DNA of 38,514 bases from an uncultured Mycoplasma sp. (GTDB lineage: Bacteria > Bacillota_I > Bacilli_A > Mycoplasmatales > Metamycoplasmataceae): assembly GCA_947039385.1 (NCBI GenBank), contig CAMQYR010000002.1:1-38514 (forward strand). The letters run 5' to 3'. The position numbers and the translations under genes were made by a program. Every line of letters begins with the position of its first letter. Position 1 is the stretch's first letter. The notes beneath the pieces were generated by a model. It searched no databases. It was not told the DNA's origin and saw only the letters and a list, made by a program, of their open reading frames with translations. Of the stretch, positions 21,055 to 30,287 are shown one piece after another.

Positions 21055-21864
21055 AACCAACTCAATAATTTTTTTACTAATAGCATTTGTATTATTGTTT
21101 CCAATTGTAGGCTTAATTATTTTAATTAAATCTTCAGTTGAGTTTTCTACGGCAAAACCAAATTCTTTAGAATGCATTATCATATCTAAATCATTTCCCG
21201 AATCTCCAAATGTAGCAATATGATCTTTTGCAATATGTAGATATTCTGATAAAAATTCTAAACCGGTTCATTTAGATATTCCTAGCGGATTAACATCTAT
21301 AAAAATGCCATTTGTTAGAAAAACATTTTGTTTGTGTAAAAATAATTTTTGAATAATAGGGAACACTTTAGTGCATTTTTCACGACTACCTTGAAGAGCG
21401 AGCTGTGTTATTATTTCATTATTAAATAGCATTTTATATTCTTTATTTTTTTTAATAAAAGTGATAAGTTTAAGATTGAATTCATCATCTATTAAAATGC
21501 TATTATAAAACCTTTTTGTTGGTCAAGTGTATGTTTTTGATTCTGTGTGTAGAATATATGAAAAATTAAATTCCTTGGCAAGATCCAACATTGTGAAATG
21601 ATTTTTTGATGATATACTTTTAATAAATATTATTTTTTGATTTTTAATATCATAAACTAAAGATCCATTATTACAAATAAAGAAATCAATATCGGGCATT
21701 ATTTCTAATAAATCTATAGCTCTTGAGTAAGGTCTACCAGTAGCAATAACTATATAGCTACCCTTAGACTTAGCATATTTAAAAGCTTTGTTTGTATCTT
21801 TGTGTGGTATTCCTTCATCTGTTAGTATTGTCCCATCAACATCAGTTGCAAATATCATTTTCAT
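21046..21864 (-). CDS. Cof-type HAD-IIB phosphatase
   Basis: A 272-residue HAD hydrolase. Motif I is DVDGTIL near the N-terminus (nucleophile Asp and acid/base Asp). VIATGRPYSRA is motif II, and GDSGNDLDM, which binds Mg, is motif IV, with the expected Cof C2B cap between. These cytosolic enzymes remove phosphate from sugar phosphates, flavin or pyridoxal phosphates; the exact substrate cannot be read. The ORF track shows only the N-terminal 113 residues because of a TGA at 21523. It is the last gene of the dnaX cluster, 19 bases after rsmI, with GAGGG before the ATG, and it ends facing pepF. Its role in the cluster is not obvious; it may simply ride on the transcript. Confidence 0.93.
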
Positions 21865-21883
21865 AAACCCTCTTTAAACATTA

Positions 21884-22594
21884 TTATGTATTATTTTTTC
21901 GATATTTATTAATTTTCTCTTTTTTTAATTTTGGAATAGAAAAAATTAATGTGAATTCACCTTTAATAACTTTAGGCATTTTCATTATTATTTCTTTGGC
22001 CGTTCCATAAAAGTGCTCTTCAAATTTTTTTGTTAATTCTTTTCCTAAGAAAATTGATTCTTGTCCATTGAATACTTCATTTAAAATTTCAAGAGTAAAG
22101 AGAAGTTTATGTGGTGCAATAAAAAAAATATAAGTTCCATTTGTTATTTGATTTATTTGACTTATCATTTGAGATTTTTTATTTTTAGGAAAACCTAGAA
22201 AAGTAAAGTTAGGACCTAAACCAGAAATAACTATGGAAGTAGTTAGTGCTGATATTCCGGGTATAATTTCAAATGAAAAGTCATTTTTTTTAATTTCTTT
22301 TAGTAAATTAAATCCAGGGTCTGCAATCATAGGCATTCCTGCATCACTAATTAAAGCAACATTTTTTTTATTATTTAATAGTTCTATTATTCCCTTTGAA
22401 GAAGCGACTTCATTAAAATTATGATATGAAATAATTTTTTTATCTTTTATCTTTAGAAAATTTAGCAAAACTTTAGATGTCCTTGTATCTTCACAAGCAA
22501 TATAGTCTACTGCTTTAAGTGTTTCAATAGCTCGAAGTGTTATATCTTGTAAATTACCTATTGGAGTTCCTACAATGAAAAGTTTACCCTTCAT
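21884..22594 (-). CDS. rsmI: 16S rRNA (cytidine(1402)-2'-O)-methyltransferase RsmI
   Basis: A 236-residue SAM-dependent methyltransferase of the tetrapyrrole-methylase fold. Signature blocks are LFIVGTPIGNLQDITLRAIE, CEDTRTSKVLL, LISDAGMPMIADPGFNLL and PGISALTTSIVISGL. It methylates the ribose of C1402 in the 16S rRNA decoding centre. At 236 residues it is shorter than the ~285 of many bacteria and appears to lack the small C-terminal helical domain, as if trimmed by genome reduction. Its start overlaps the end of holB by 11 bases, so translation is probably coupled. The order holB-rsmI is typical of low-GC Gram-positive bacteria. Confidence 0.96.
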   Translation of the reverse strand: MKGKLFIVGTPIGNLQDITLRAIETLKAVDYIACEDTRTSKVLLNFLKIKDKKIISYHNFNEVASSKGIIELLNNKKNVALISDAGMPMIADPGFNLLKEIKKNDFSFEIIPGISALTTSIVISGLGPNFTFLGFPKNKKSQMISQINQITNGTYIFFIAPHKLLFTLEILNEVFNGQESIFLGKELTKKFEEHFYGTAKEIIMKMPKVIKGEFTLIFSIPKLKKEKINKYRKNNT

Positions 22595-23513
22595 AAATTT
22601 TTACCATTCTTAGCAAAAAATTTTCTTTTTGTAGATTGAAATTTCCTTTGTTATTTAAATTTTTTCTAAAAATAGATATTTCTTGAAGCATAGGTCCATA
22701 GTCTTTATTCCTAATTTTATATTTATTAATTAATGATTTGTGATTTGGAAATAATGGAAATTTTTCATCAATTGAAGTTTTTAATTGATAATAAAAATAT
22801 TCTAAAATACACAATAAATAGTTAACATTTTCCTTAGAAATATATTTGCTTAATTTAATTTTCATTTCATTAGGATTCAAAAGTCCAAAATTTAAAGCGA
22901 TAAATATTTCTTGATAAATCTTTTCAAAGTTTGTCATGTCAACTTGTTTAATTTTTTCTATACTTGGGAAAATATTTGCAAACAATCTAGTATATTTTTT
23001 ATCAATTTTGCTTTCAACAAAATCATCAATTATTTGATTTATTGTTTTCCTTTTAACTAAAATATTTTGCGATCTAGATTTAATTGTTGTGATTATCATA
23101 TCAATTTTATTTGTTGTCATAATAATATGAGTGTTGTATGAAGGATCTTCCATATATTTTAATAATGAATTTAATGAAAATTTATTTCCCAAATCAATAT
23201 CATTAATTATTAAAATTTTCTTATTGTTGTTAACTAAAGAAGTATTTGACATATTTTTAATAGTTGAAACTATATCATTTTTAGTGATTAATTTTTTTTC
23301 AGGGTTTATAACTAGTAAATCGGGGTAGTTTAGTTCTTCGAATGTTTTGCTTTTCATACATTTATTAGTATTACAAATCATCAATTTTACAGCTTCAAAA
23401 GCAACTTCTATTACATCTACACCAGGTTCGCCAAAAAATAAATAAGCATGAGAAAAAGTGTTATTAATTTTAGCATTTTCTATCACTTTTAGAGATTGAT
23501 TTTTATTGAACAT
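22584..23513 (-). CDS. holB: DNA polymerase III delta' subunit
   Basis: A 309-residue AAA+ clamp-loader relative. The N-terminus SHAYLFFGEPGVDVIEVAFEAVKL has a degenerate P-loop (no GKT/S), as expected for the non-ATP-binding delta' subunit. A sensor-like KILIINDIDLGNKFSLNSLLKYMEDPSYNTHIIMTTN and IKSRSQNI follow; SRC/SRSQ is the arginine-finger region. With DnaX (same cluster) and delta it loads the beta clamp during replication. There is no obvious zinc-binding Cys cluster beyond CNTNKC. Low similarity is normal for this subunit; position between tmk (8 bases upstream) and rsmI supports the call. Confidence 0.92.
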   Translation of the reverse strand: MFNKNQSLKVIENAKINNTFSHAYLFFGEPGVDVIEVAFEAVKLMICNTNKCMKSKTFEELNYPDLLVINPEKKLITKNDIVSTIKNMSNTSLVNNNKKILIINDIDLGNKFSLNSLLKYMEDPSYNTHIIMTTNKIDMIITTIKSRSQNILVKRKTINQIIDDFVESKIDKKYTRLFANIFPSIEKIKQVDMTNFEKIYQEIFIALNFGLLNPNEMKIKLSKYISKENVNYLLCILEYFYYQLKTSIDEKFPLFPNHKSLINKYKIRNKDYGPMLQEISIFRKNLNNKGNFNLQKENFLLRMVKIYEG

Positions 23514-23521
23514 ATTTAAAA

Positions 23522-24151
23522 TTATAAAGTATTTATTATTTCCATTATTTTTTTAATGATTTTTTTTGAAACTTCTTGTATATCAAGCGTACCATCAATT
23601 ACAATAAAGCGCTCTTTATTGGCATTTATTATTTCATTATATCCATTGTATATTTTTTCAAAAAAATCAATTCCAGAATTCTCTAATCTATCAAATTTAT
23701 TGTTTTTTTGAGCTATTCTTTTCATTGCTAATTTAGGAGAAATTTTAATAAAAAAAGTTAAATCGGGTTTCATATTATCTGTAACTATGGAATTTAGCAA
23801 TTTTATTTTATCAATGCCCAATTCTCTTCCTGCTCCTTGATAAGCTAATGAAGAATCAATAAAACGATCACAAATAACAATTTTATTTTTTTTTAGTGCA
23901 GGATTAATTATTTTCGTTAAATGTAATTTTCTAGATACTAAATAAAGAAGAGCTTCAGACATAGGGTCAATGTCATAGTTAGGAGATAAAACAAATTCAC
24001 GAATATGTTCAGCTTCTTTCAATCCAGTTCCACCGGGTTCTCTTGTGAACACAAAATTGTCATTAAGATTTTTTTGTTTTAAAAATTCAATAAGTTTTTT
24101 TATAGCTGTTGTTTTTCCAGAACAATCTAATCCTTCAAATGTAATAAACAT
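23522..24151 (-). CDS. tmk: Thymidylate kinase
   Basis: A 209-residue kinase of standard size. The P-loop is FEGLDCSGKTTA, followed by the dTMP-binding DR(Y/F) motif in DRFIDSSLAYQGAGRELG and the TREPGGTGLKEAEHIR block. It phosphorylates dTMP to dTDP in the cytosol. The start ATG shares one base with the recR TAA (TAATG), so translation is coupled. The recR-tmk-holB order is the Bacillus-type cluster with the small intervening genes removed. A LID segment with IAQKNNKFDRLE is present. No anomalies were seen. Confidence 0.97.
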   Translation of the reverse strand: MFITFEGLDCSGKTTAIKKLIEFLKQKNLNDNFVFTREPGGTGLKEAEHIREFVLSPNYDIDPMSEALLYLVSRKLHLTKIINPALKKNKIVICDRFIDSSLAYQGAGRELGIDKIKLLNSIVTDNMKPDLTFFIKISPKLAMKRIAQKNNKFDRLENSGIDFFEKIYNGYNEIINANKERFIVIDGTLDIQEVSKKIIKKIMEIINTL

Positions 24152-24732
24152 TATTCACTCTCTTTTCTATTTTTAAGTGCATACTGAAAAGTTAGTTTAT
24201 CAATATATTCAATTGATGCACCAACAGGAACGCCATTAGCTAAATGAGAAACTTTCACTTTTGATGATAGTTGTTCATCAATGAAATTTGCAGTTAGTAT
24301 TCCTTCAATGGTAGCGCTTAATGCAATAATAATTTCATCAAAATTTGATGAATATTCTAACAAATTTGAAATGTCAAAATTTACATGTTTTTCAAATTTG
24401 TTATTAAACAAAATCGGAAAAACATAATATTTTCCCTTAAAAAAACCTCATTCTTCATATCTAGAAATATCTTCTATATGTTCGACTATCATTAATTTAT
24501 TTTCTCTAGTTTTTAAAGAGCAAATATTACAAAGTTTGTTAGTTGTATAATTTTTACAAATTTCACAATTATTAATATTTGTTCTTAACTCATTTAGTAA
24601 AAACAAAAATTCATTAAACTCAACATCATCAAATTTAAGTATTTGATGTGCCATTCTTTCGCTTTGTTTATTTCCTATTCCCTCAAATTTTTTGAAAAAA
24701 AAAGCAAGATTAGAGATTTCGTTGGAATCCAC
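24151..24732 (-). CDS. recR: Recombination mediator protein RecR
   Basis: A 193-residue protein, near the usual ~200. The helix-hairpin-helix FEGIGNKQSERMAHQIL is followed by a four-cysteine zinc motif, CEICKNYTTNKLCNIC, then a Toprim domain (LMIVEHIEDISRYEE ... IIIALSATIEGILTANFI ... HLANGVPVGASIEYIDKLTFQYAL). The usual SPLDGIGP loop of the Toprim domain is replaced by FNNKFEKHVNF, an unusual variant. RecR works with RecO/RecF to load RecA at single-strand gaps. The start is a GTG directly after the ebfC TAG (TAGGTG), with GGGA inside the end of ebfC as the ribosome site. The split in the ORF track at 24412-24447 is two TGA Trp codons, not a frameshift. Confidence 0.95.
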
Positions 24733-25023
24733 CTAAAATCCCATTCCCTTTTGGTTTTTAGGAGAAATCTTATCATACTCTTCACTTATAACATCCATAA
24801 TTTCATTAACAGCAATAATAATAATATCTTGTAACGTTTCTTTATCATCAGGGTCTATTAGAGCATCATTGATATTCATTTCAATTATTTCTCTATTTCC
24901 ATTTGCTTTAATAATAATTCCTTGTTTTTCTACAGAAAAAACTTTTCCTTTTAAATCAGATTCTTGTTTTTCCATTACTGCTTGCATTTTTTTTGCCTGC
25001 TCCATCATTTTTTTAATATCCAT
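24733..25023 (-). CDS. ebfC: YbaB/EbfC family nucleoid-associated protein
   Basis: A 96-residue protein with the family's layout: an N-terminal amphipathic helix rich in Met, Lys and Gln (DIKKMMEQAKKMQAVMEKQES), a small beta sheet around GIIIKANGNREIIEMNIND, and a C-terminal helix. Homologues are dimers shaped like tweezers that bind DNA and compact the nucleoid. It lies 2 bases after dnaX and directly before recR, the arrangement conserved across bacteria, which is strong support. It ends KGMGF, a common family ending. Confidence 0.95.
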   Translation of the reverse strand: MDIKKMMEQAKKMQAVMEKQESDLKGKVFSVEKQGIIIKANGNREIIEMNINDALIDPDDKETLQDIIIIAVNEIMDVISEEYDKISPKNQKGMGF

Positions 25024-25025
25024 AA

Positions 25026-27080
25026 TTACCTCTTATCTTTTTTGTTAAATATGTTTCCAAATATATTTAACCCTTTCTTTTCTGCTTCGAAAGACTCCGA
25101 AGTTGTAGGTTTAATTATTTCTTTTTTTGGCAAAGGTGAAAGAAGGGATATTGGATCTGGGAGACTTCCATTCATTTTTAATTCTTTAAATAATTCAGCG
25201 GAATCTAAAAAATTAGTTTTTGTTATTGCGAAAATATGTCTAGTATTACCAAATGTGTGAAACATAAAATTAATTAAATCATCATTATTACTATTCATTA
25301 GCAAGAAATCAATTGATGCTTTTTCTTCAGAAGAAAATAACACAAAATCTTTTGAAGATGTTATTATTTTGCAATTTTCTAAATAACTAATTATTTCAGA
25401 ATATTCATTTTTTGTTGATAACAAAGATTCTGCCATTTTTGTTTTGGAATTTATGATGTCTTCTTTATTCCCTAATAAAAATAAATTAATAATGTCTGGT
25501 TGGGTTAATACTTTTTTTTCTTGTATATCAAGATTTTTATTATTTTTACTTGTAAAATTAAAGTCCATTTCATTGATTCGTTTCATATTAAAAGAATTCG
25601 TTTTTTCAAAGTCATTAGTTTGTGATTTTTTGTTTTGTTTATTCTCTAAAATTTCATTAGTATCATAAACAATAGCATTATTATCGATATGACCCAACAT
25701 TGACCCTTCAATATGGTCTATATCAATATTGGCTTCATTTGATAAATTCAAAATATCTGTGGTATCTTTAATTAATTGTGCACCATCATCTTCATTTTTA
25801 AAAAACTTTTCCTCATTATTAAGAGATTTGCCTCCATCTTTTGTGTTTTCATATGTATTAACATCTTTTTTAGAATTTTTGTGATTTGGTGTATCTTGTT
25901 GAATAACAAAATTATCTGTAATTTCATTTATTTTAACATAATTTGTATTAGTATTTTCTTTTGCGGTTGTTCTAATTGATTTGTCGACATTCTTGATAGT
26001 ATTAAAATTATTATTTTTGCTTAGTGAACAAATTTTTATAATAGCAATTTGAGATAATTGTTGGGGTATATCGCTATATTTAATTTCATTAAGAAGAGTG
26101 ATTAAAACATCTATAACATCATATACAAAATCTTCTTGTAAATAAATGGTGCTTAATAACTTAGGATCAAATTCTTGAATTATAGATTCGTCACCTGTTT
26201 TAGAAAATAACAAATATTCTTTTAATAAGTTTATTAGAGAATTTAATAATCTTCTTATATCAATTCCTTGGTTAACTAAATTATTAAATAATTTTAACGC
26301 AAGACTAACAAAATTGTTTGCACAATGTTGTAACAATAAAACTTGATTTTTTTTTGATGTTAGTCCAAAAACATCATTAATATCTTCCATTTTAATATTT
26401 GAATTTGAATAAGCATTAATTTGATCAGAAATTGAAAGTGCATCACGCAGCGATCCGTTTGATAAATTTGCAATCATTTCTATAACTCCAGATTCAGAAT
26501 TTATTTTTTCTTTTCCAAAAACAAATTTAATTTGTTTTTGGATAACATCTTTAGATATTCTTTTGAAGTTATATCTTTGTACCCTGCTTAAAATTGTTAG
26601 TGGTAATTTATCAGGGTCAGTTGTTGCTAATATAAAAATAATATGTTTTGGGGGTTCTTCTAATGTTTTTAACAATGCATTAAAAGCGCCCTTTGTTAAC
26701 ATATGAACTTCATCAATAATGTAAACTTTATATTTGAATTTAGTAGGGGAAAATTTAACTTTTTCTCTAAGTTCTCTTATTTCATTTATCCCATTATTGG
26801 AAGCTGCGTCAATTTCAATTACATCCACAGAATTATTAATTGACATAATACATTGTGGACAAGCAATTTCTATGTTTTGATTGTGCCCACAATTAATAAC
26901 ATTGGCAAAAATTTTGGCAACTGATGTTTTTCCAGTCCCTCTTGGACCCGAAAAAAGATATGCATGTGATATTTTTTTTAATTTTATTAAATTTATAAGA
27001 GTTTTAATAACGTGATTTTGACCCTCTACTTCAACAAAATTAGCTGGTCTATATGTTCTGTAAAGTGCTTTATAATTCAT
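25026..27080 (-). CDS. dnaX: DNA polymerase III gamma/tau subunit
   Basis: A 684-residue AAA+ clamp-loader ATPase. It opens YKALYRTYRPANFVEVEGQ and has Walker A GPRGTGKT (45-52), DAASNNGINEIRELRE, Walker B IIDEVHML, and sensor and arginine-finger residues in LSRVQRYNFKRI. The zinc module has Cys64, Cys74 and Cys77, but the fourth position is Ser80 (CPQCIMS), so one usual ligand is missing. After about residue 365 comes a long Asn/Lys/Asp-rich linker, probably disordered, then a C-terminal domain as in tau. It loads the beta clamp with delta and delta'. It heads the seven-gene cluster and is transcribed from an extended -10 box almost touching the ATG. No programmed frameshift site was evident. 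Confidence 0.97.
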   Translation of the reverse strand: MNYKALYRTYRPANFVEVEGQNHVIKTLINLIKLKKISHAYLFSGPRGTGKTSVAKIFANVINCGHNQNIEIACPQCIMSINNSVDVIEIDAASNNGINEIRELREKVKFSPTKFKYKVYIIDEVHMLTKGAFNALLKTLEEPPKHIIFILATTDPDKLPLTILSRVQRYNFKRISKDVIQKQIKFVFGKEKINSESGVIEMIANLSNGSLRDALSISDQINAYSNSNIKMEDINDVFGLTSKKNQVLLLQHCANNFVSLALKLFNNLVNQGIDIRRLLNSLINLLKEYLLFSKTGDESIIQEFDPKLLSTIYLQEDFVYDVIDVLITLLNEIKYSDIPQQLSQIAIIKICSLSKNNNFNTIKNVDKSIRTTAKENTNTNYVKINEITDNFVIQQDTPNHKNSKKDVNTYENTKDGGKSLNNEEKFFKNEDDGAQLIKDTTDILNLSNEANIDIDHIEGSMLGHIDNNAIVYDTNEILENKQNKKSQTNDFEKTNSFNMKRINEMDFNFTSKNNKNLDIQEKKVLTQPDIINLFLLGNKEDIINSKTKMAESLLSTKNEYSEIISYLENCKIITSSKDFVLFSSEEKASIDFLLMNSNNDDLINFMFHTFGNTRHIFAITKTNFLDSAELFKELKMNGSLPDPISLLSPLPKKEIIKPTTSESFEAEKKGLNIFGNIFNKKDKR

Positions 27081-27087
27081 AAGAATA

Positions 27088-27096
27088 ATTTTATCA
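27088..27096 (-). promoter_or_regulatory. Extended -10 promoter of the dnaX cluster, near-leaderless
   Basis: TGATAAAAT on the minus strand. Only seven bases separate the hexamer from the dnaX ATG, so the transcript should start on or one base before the start codon. No ribosome site is possible. Confidence 0.5.
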
Positions 27097-27200
27097 TTTT
27101 GTTACTGCAAAGTTTCTAAAATTATAATATATTTATTTAAACATTGTCAATCAAACTCAAACAATGAATATTTATTATTTAAAGTCTCTTAAGTTATTTA

Positions 27201-27209
27201 TGGTATATT
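27201..27209 (+). promoter_or_regulatory. Extended -10 promoter of asnS
   Basis: TGGTATATT has the TGn extension. The predicted start near 27216 leaves a ~33-base leader carrying AAGGTG before the asnS ATG at 27249. Confidence 0.5.
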
Positions 27210-27248
27210 AATAGTTGTAAAATGAGAAGTTATAAGGTGTCAAATAAA

Positions 27249-28586
27249 ATGAATATAAAAAACATATTAAAAAATGAAGTAGAAATTGAAAAATTATCAA
27301 TAAGTGGTTGAATAACAGCAAATAGAGGAAATGCAAAAATAAGATTTTTAAACATAAATGATGGGTCAACTGTTACATCATTACAAATTGTTATAAAATC
27401 AAACATTACAAATTTCAAGGAAATTGAAAAGTGAAGAATAGGTTCTTCTGTGTTAATCAATGGAACTTTTGTTAAAATGAGTAATGTAGAGCAAAAGTTT
27501 GAGTGTCAAGCAGAAGAAATATTTTTGTTAGCATTAGCTGATGATGATTTCCCTATTCAAAAACAGGAGATAAATTTAGAAACACTTAGAGAAACATTGC
27601 ACACAAGACATAGAACAAATTTGATAAAATCAGTTATGTTGATAAGATCTACTTTATCAAAAGAAATTCATAATTTCTTTGACAATAACGATTTTCTTTA
27701 TATGCATTCTCCTATAATTACTTCTAATGATGGAGAAGGCGCTGGCGAAACATTTTTCATAGATAGCGAAGTTAAAAAAGATTTTTTTTCTAAAAAAGCA
27801 ACACTTTCTGTTACTGGACAATTGCATGCCGAATCTTACGCATTAGGTTTTAAAAAAGTTTATACATTTGGTCCAACTTTTAGAGCTGAAAATTCTAATA
27901 CAAAAAAACATGCTGCAGAATTTTGAATGTTAGAACCAGAGGTGGCATTTTCAAACCTTAATGATATAATAACTCTTGCTGATGATATGTTAAAATTTGT
28001 TATTAAAAAAACAATTGAAAAACATCCAGACGAATTCAATTTTTTAAATGTAAAAAGTGGAAACAAATTATTGAACAGTATTGATTTATATATTAAAAAT
28101 CCTTTAAAAATTATTGATTATAAAGATGCTATTTTAATATTGCAAAATGCAAAGGCTGATTTCGAAAATTCTAAAATAAAATTCGGAATAGATTTTAATT
28201 CAGAACATGAAAAATACTTGGCTGAAGTTCATTTTAACGGGCCGGTCGCAATAATTAATTATCCAAAGGATTTTAAAGCTTTTTATATGTATTTAAATGA
28301 TGATAAAAAAACAGTTGCCGCATTTGATTTGCTAGTTCCAGGAATTGGTGAATTAATCGGCGGTTCTCAAAGAGAAATAAGGTTAGAAGTGTTGAAAAAT
28401 AGAATGAAAATTATGGATATTGATCAAGAAGATTTAAGATGATATTTAGATCTTAGAAGATTTGGTAATGCCGGATCTGCAGGTTTTGGTTTAGGTTTTG
28501 AAAGGCTTGTAATGTATGTTACAGGAGTAGAAAACATTAGAGATGTAATTCCATATCCAAGAACAGTTGGAAACTTAAAAATGTAA
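27249..28586 (+). CDS. asnS: Asparaginyl-tRNA synthetase
   Basis: A 445-residue class IIb synthetase. The N-terminal OB-fold anticodon domain is [41 protein letters not shown] motif leads to the catalytic core, with [11 protein letters not shown] (asparagine-specific in place of the aspartyl ASxEGA), motif 2 [21 protein letters not shown] and motif 3 GFGLGFERL near the end. It charges tRNA-Asn directly. The ATG at 27249 is about 200 bases upstream of the first ORF-track entry; AAGGTG precedes it. Three or four TGA codons are read as Trp, for example in SGWI and EFWML. It is the first gene of a plus-strand run through pcrA, though the next gene also has its own promoter. Confidence 0.97.
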
Positions 28587-28591
28587 TTTTG

Positions 28592-28600
28592 TGATATAAT
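28592..28600 (+). promoter_or_regulatory. Extended -10 promoter between asnS and the GT2-like gene
   Basis: TGATATAAT, a perfect TGn-TATAAT, lies in the 33-base gap after asnS. The predicted start is near 28607, leaving a 13-base leader with AGGGAAG before the ATG at 28620. Confidence 0.6.
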
Positions 28601-28619
28601 CCTTTATAGGGAAGTACAA

Positions 28620-29612
28620 ATGGTTTCATTAATTACACCAATATACTCAAATAAAATTCATAAGAATTTTTTTAGTTCTATTTTAGAACAAACTGATAAA
28701 AATTTTCAAATAATAATTTTTACAAATAATATTTCAATTGATTTAACAAATTGTATGAAAGAGATTGAAGCATTTAATTCAATAAAAATGCAAGTTATTT
28801 TTACAACCAAAAGATTAGGGTTTAATGAAGTTATAATAAGAGGAATAAAATTATCAACTGGTTCTCATGCTATAATAGCAAATTCAAGTGAGAGTTATTT
28901 AAATAGTTTCGTTGGTGATTTAAATAATATTATTGAAAAACATAAAGATGTTGATATTTTGGAATTTAAAGCTTCTATAAAAGGGTTTGAAAGATGAATC
29001 CCTTTAGAGAGATGCGATTTGAAACAAGATTATTCATTTAATATTTTGGAATATCCAAAAATTGTTGTATATGCACAACCATTTATTTCTAACAAAATTT
29101 TTAAAGTTTCTTTAGCTCTCTTTGCAAGTAAACAAATGTCATATATAGAAACTAAAACGCATTTAACAATTGCATTTCTATATATGATGCTTTTAGAAGC
29201 CAAAACATATGTGTATGTTAATAAGATTTTTGCTAATATTATTATTGAAGAGAGCGACATACCTAACTATATGTTTTTTTATAAAGAATGAAAAAAAATT
29301 AGACAAAAATATGAAATTGAAAAAAGGTTGTTGCAGGAAATTGAATATGCACAAATGTTTTATATAGAAATAATAATACCTATGTTATATTCAAGTAACA
29401 AATTAACCAAAGTTATATTTATTTACTCAAACTCAAATAAAGTTTTACAAACAAAAATATATGATAAGAATAAAAATATTAGAGAACAAGAAGCTAGTTC
29501 ATTCATTTCAACAAATAAGTATATGTTGTTAAATTTATTGGAGACAGAATATTTAAGTAAATCACATCCACCTAATGAGTGGCCCAAAATGTTAAAACTG
29601 TTTAAAGAGTAA
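28620..29612 (+). CDS. Glycosyltransferase family 2-like protein, active-site motif degenerate
   Basis: A 330-residue protein. The first ~100 residues match the GT-A/GT2 fold: MVSLITPIYSNKIHKNFFSSILEQTDKNFQIIIFTN, then KRLGFNEVIIRGIKLSTGSHAIIANSSESYL, the place where GT2 enzymes have G...DxDD. Here the DxD acidic pair is SSE, so metal-dependent sugar transfer is doubtful. The last ~200 residues are helical with no recognised domain. It has no membrane segment and would be cytosolic or peripheral. It overlaps the RDD membrane protein gene by one base (TAATG) and is likely co-expressed with it. It may be a reduced or repurposed glycosyltransferase. The fold assignment is fairly good; the function is unknown. 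Confidence 0.75.
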
Positions 29613-30286
29613 TGAAAAAAATTAATCAACCTGCAGGTTTTTGAATAAGGATTTTATCAATATTAATTGATACAATAATATTCTCAATTATTTCTATTTC
29701 TTTATCATTAATAGCTATTAATAAAAAAGGTACAAAATTTGAGATAATACCATGAGCATATTACGTTTGAATGATATTGACAATAATTGAAATAATAATT
29801 TTATTTATTTTAATTCCAATTTTATTTAATGGAAAAACAATTGGAATGTTTTGTACACAAATAGAAATTTATTCTCTCACAAAAGAACCAATGTGATTAG
29901 TGGTTTTGAGAAGAAATAAATTTTTTTCATTTTTATGAATATTTGCTATATTGGTGTCAATGAGCTTTATTAGTCCACAATTAGCACAAAAGATGATTCT
30001 TATTTCAAATAAAGAAAAACTAGTAGGTAGTGAAGAATTAATTTCTCTTAATACATTGGAAATGGCGCTAATATCAATACCGACAACAACATCGAGCATT
30101 ATTGTTTTTATAAATATTTTTATGACATTATCAATGGGAATGAATAAGGATGCATTGAGCATTAATGATAGAATATCTCTAACTCAAATCGTATATACGA
30201 AAAAAACAATTACTATTTTTGATGAACAAAACAAAATAATTTTAAAAGAAGAAGTTAAAAACAAGAATATTGTTTGAAAGGAATAA
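29612..30286 (+). CDS. RDD family membrane protein
   Basis: A 224-residue membrane protein with four hydrophobic segments. The RDD signature residues are visible: Arg and Asp in the first helix (PAGFWIRILSILIDTIIFS), GKTIGMFCTQIEI after the second helix, and an Asp/Arg pair in SINDRISLTQIVY near the end. The ORF track shows only the C-terminal 108 residues because of TGA codons; the ATG at 29612 overlaps the stop of the previous gene. The C-terminal tail is charged (KTITIFDEQNKIILKEEVKNKN). RDD proteins are poorly characterised; some have been linked to ion exchange or lipid handling. Position between a GT2-like gene and pcrA gives no firm clue. Confidence 0.85.
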
Positions 30287-30287
30287 A

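Noticed and set aside
24412-24447. Apparent frameshift in recR
   Set aside because: Both ORF-track parts are in the same frame; the gap contains only TGA codons read as Trp.
30270-30287. TTG start for pcrA
   Set aside because: It lies inside the upstream gene; the ATG at 30288 has AAAGGA at the right distance.
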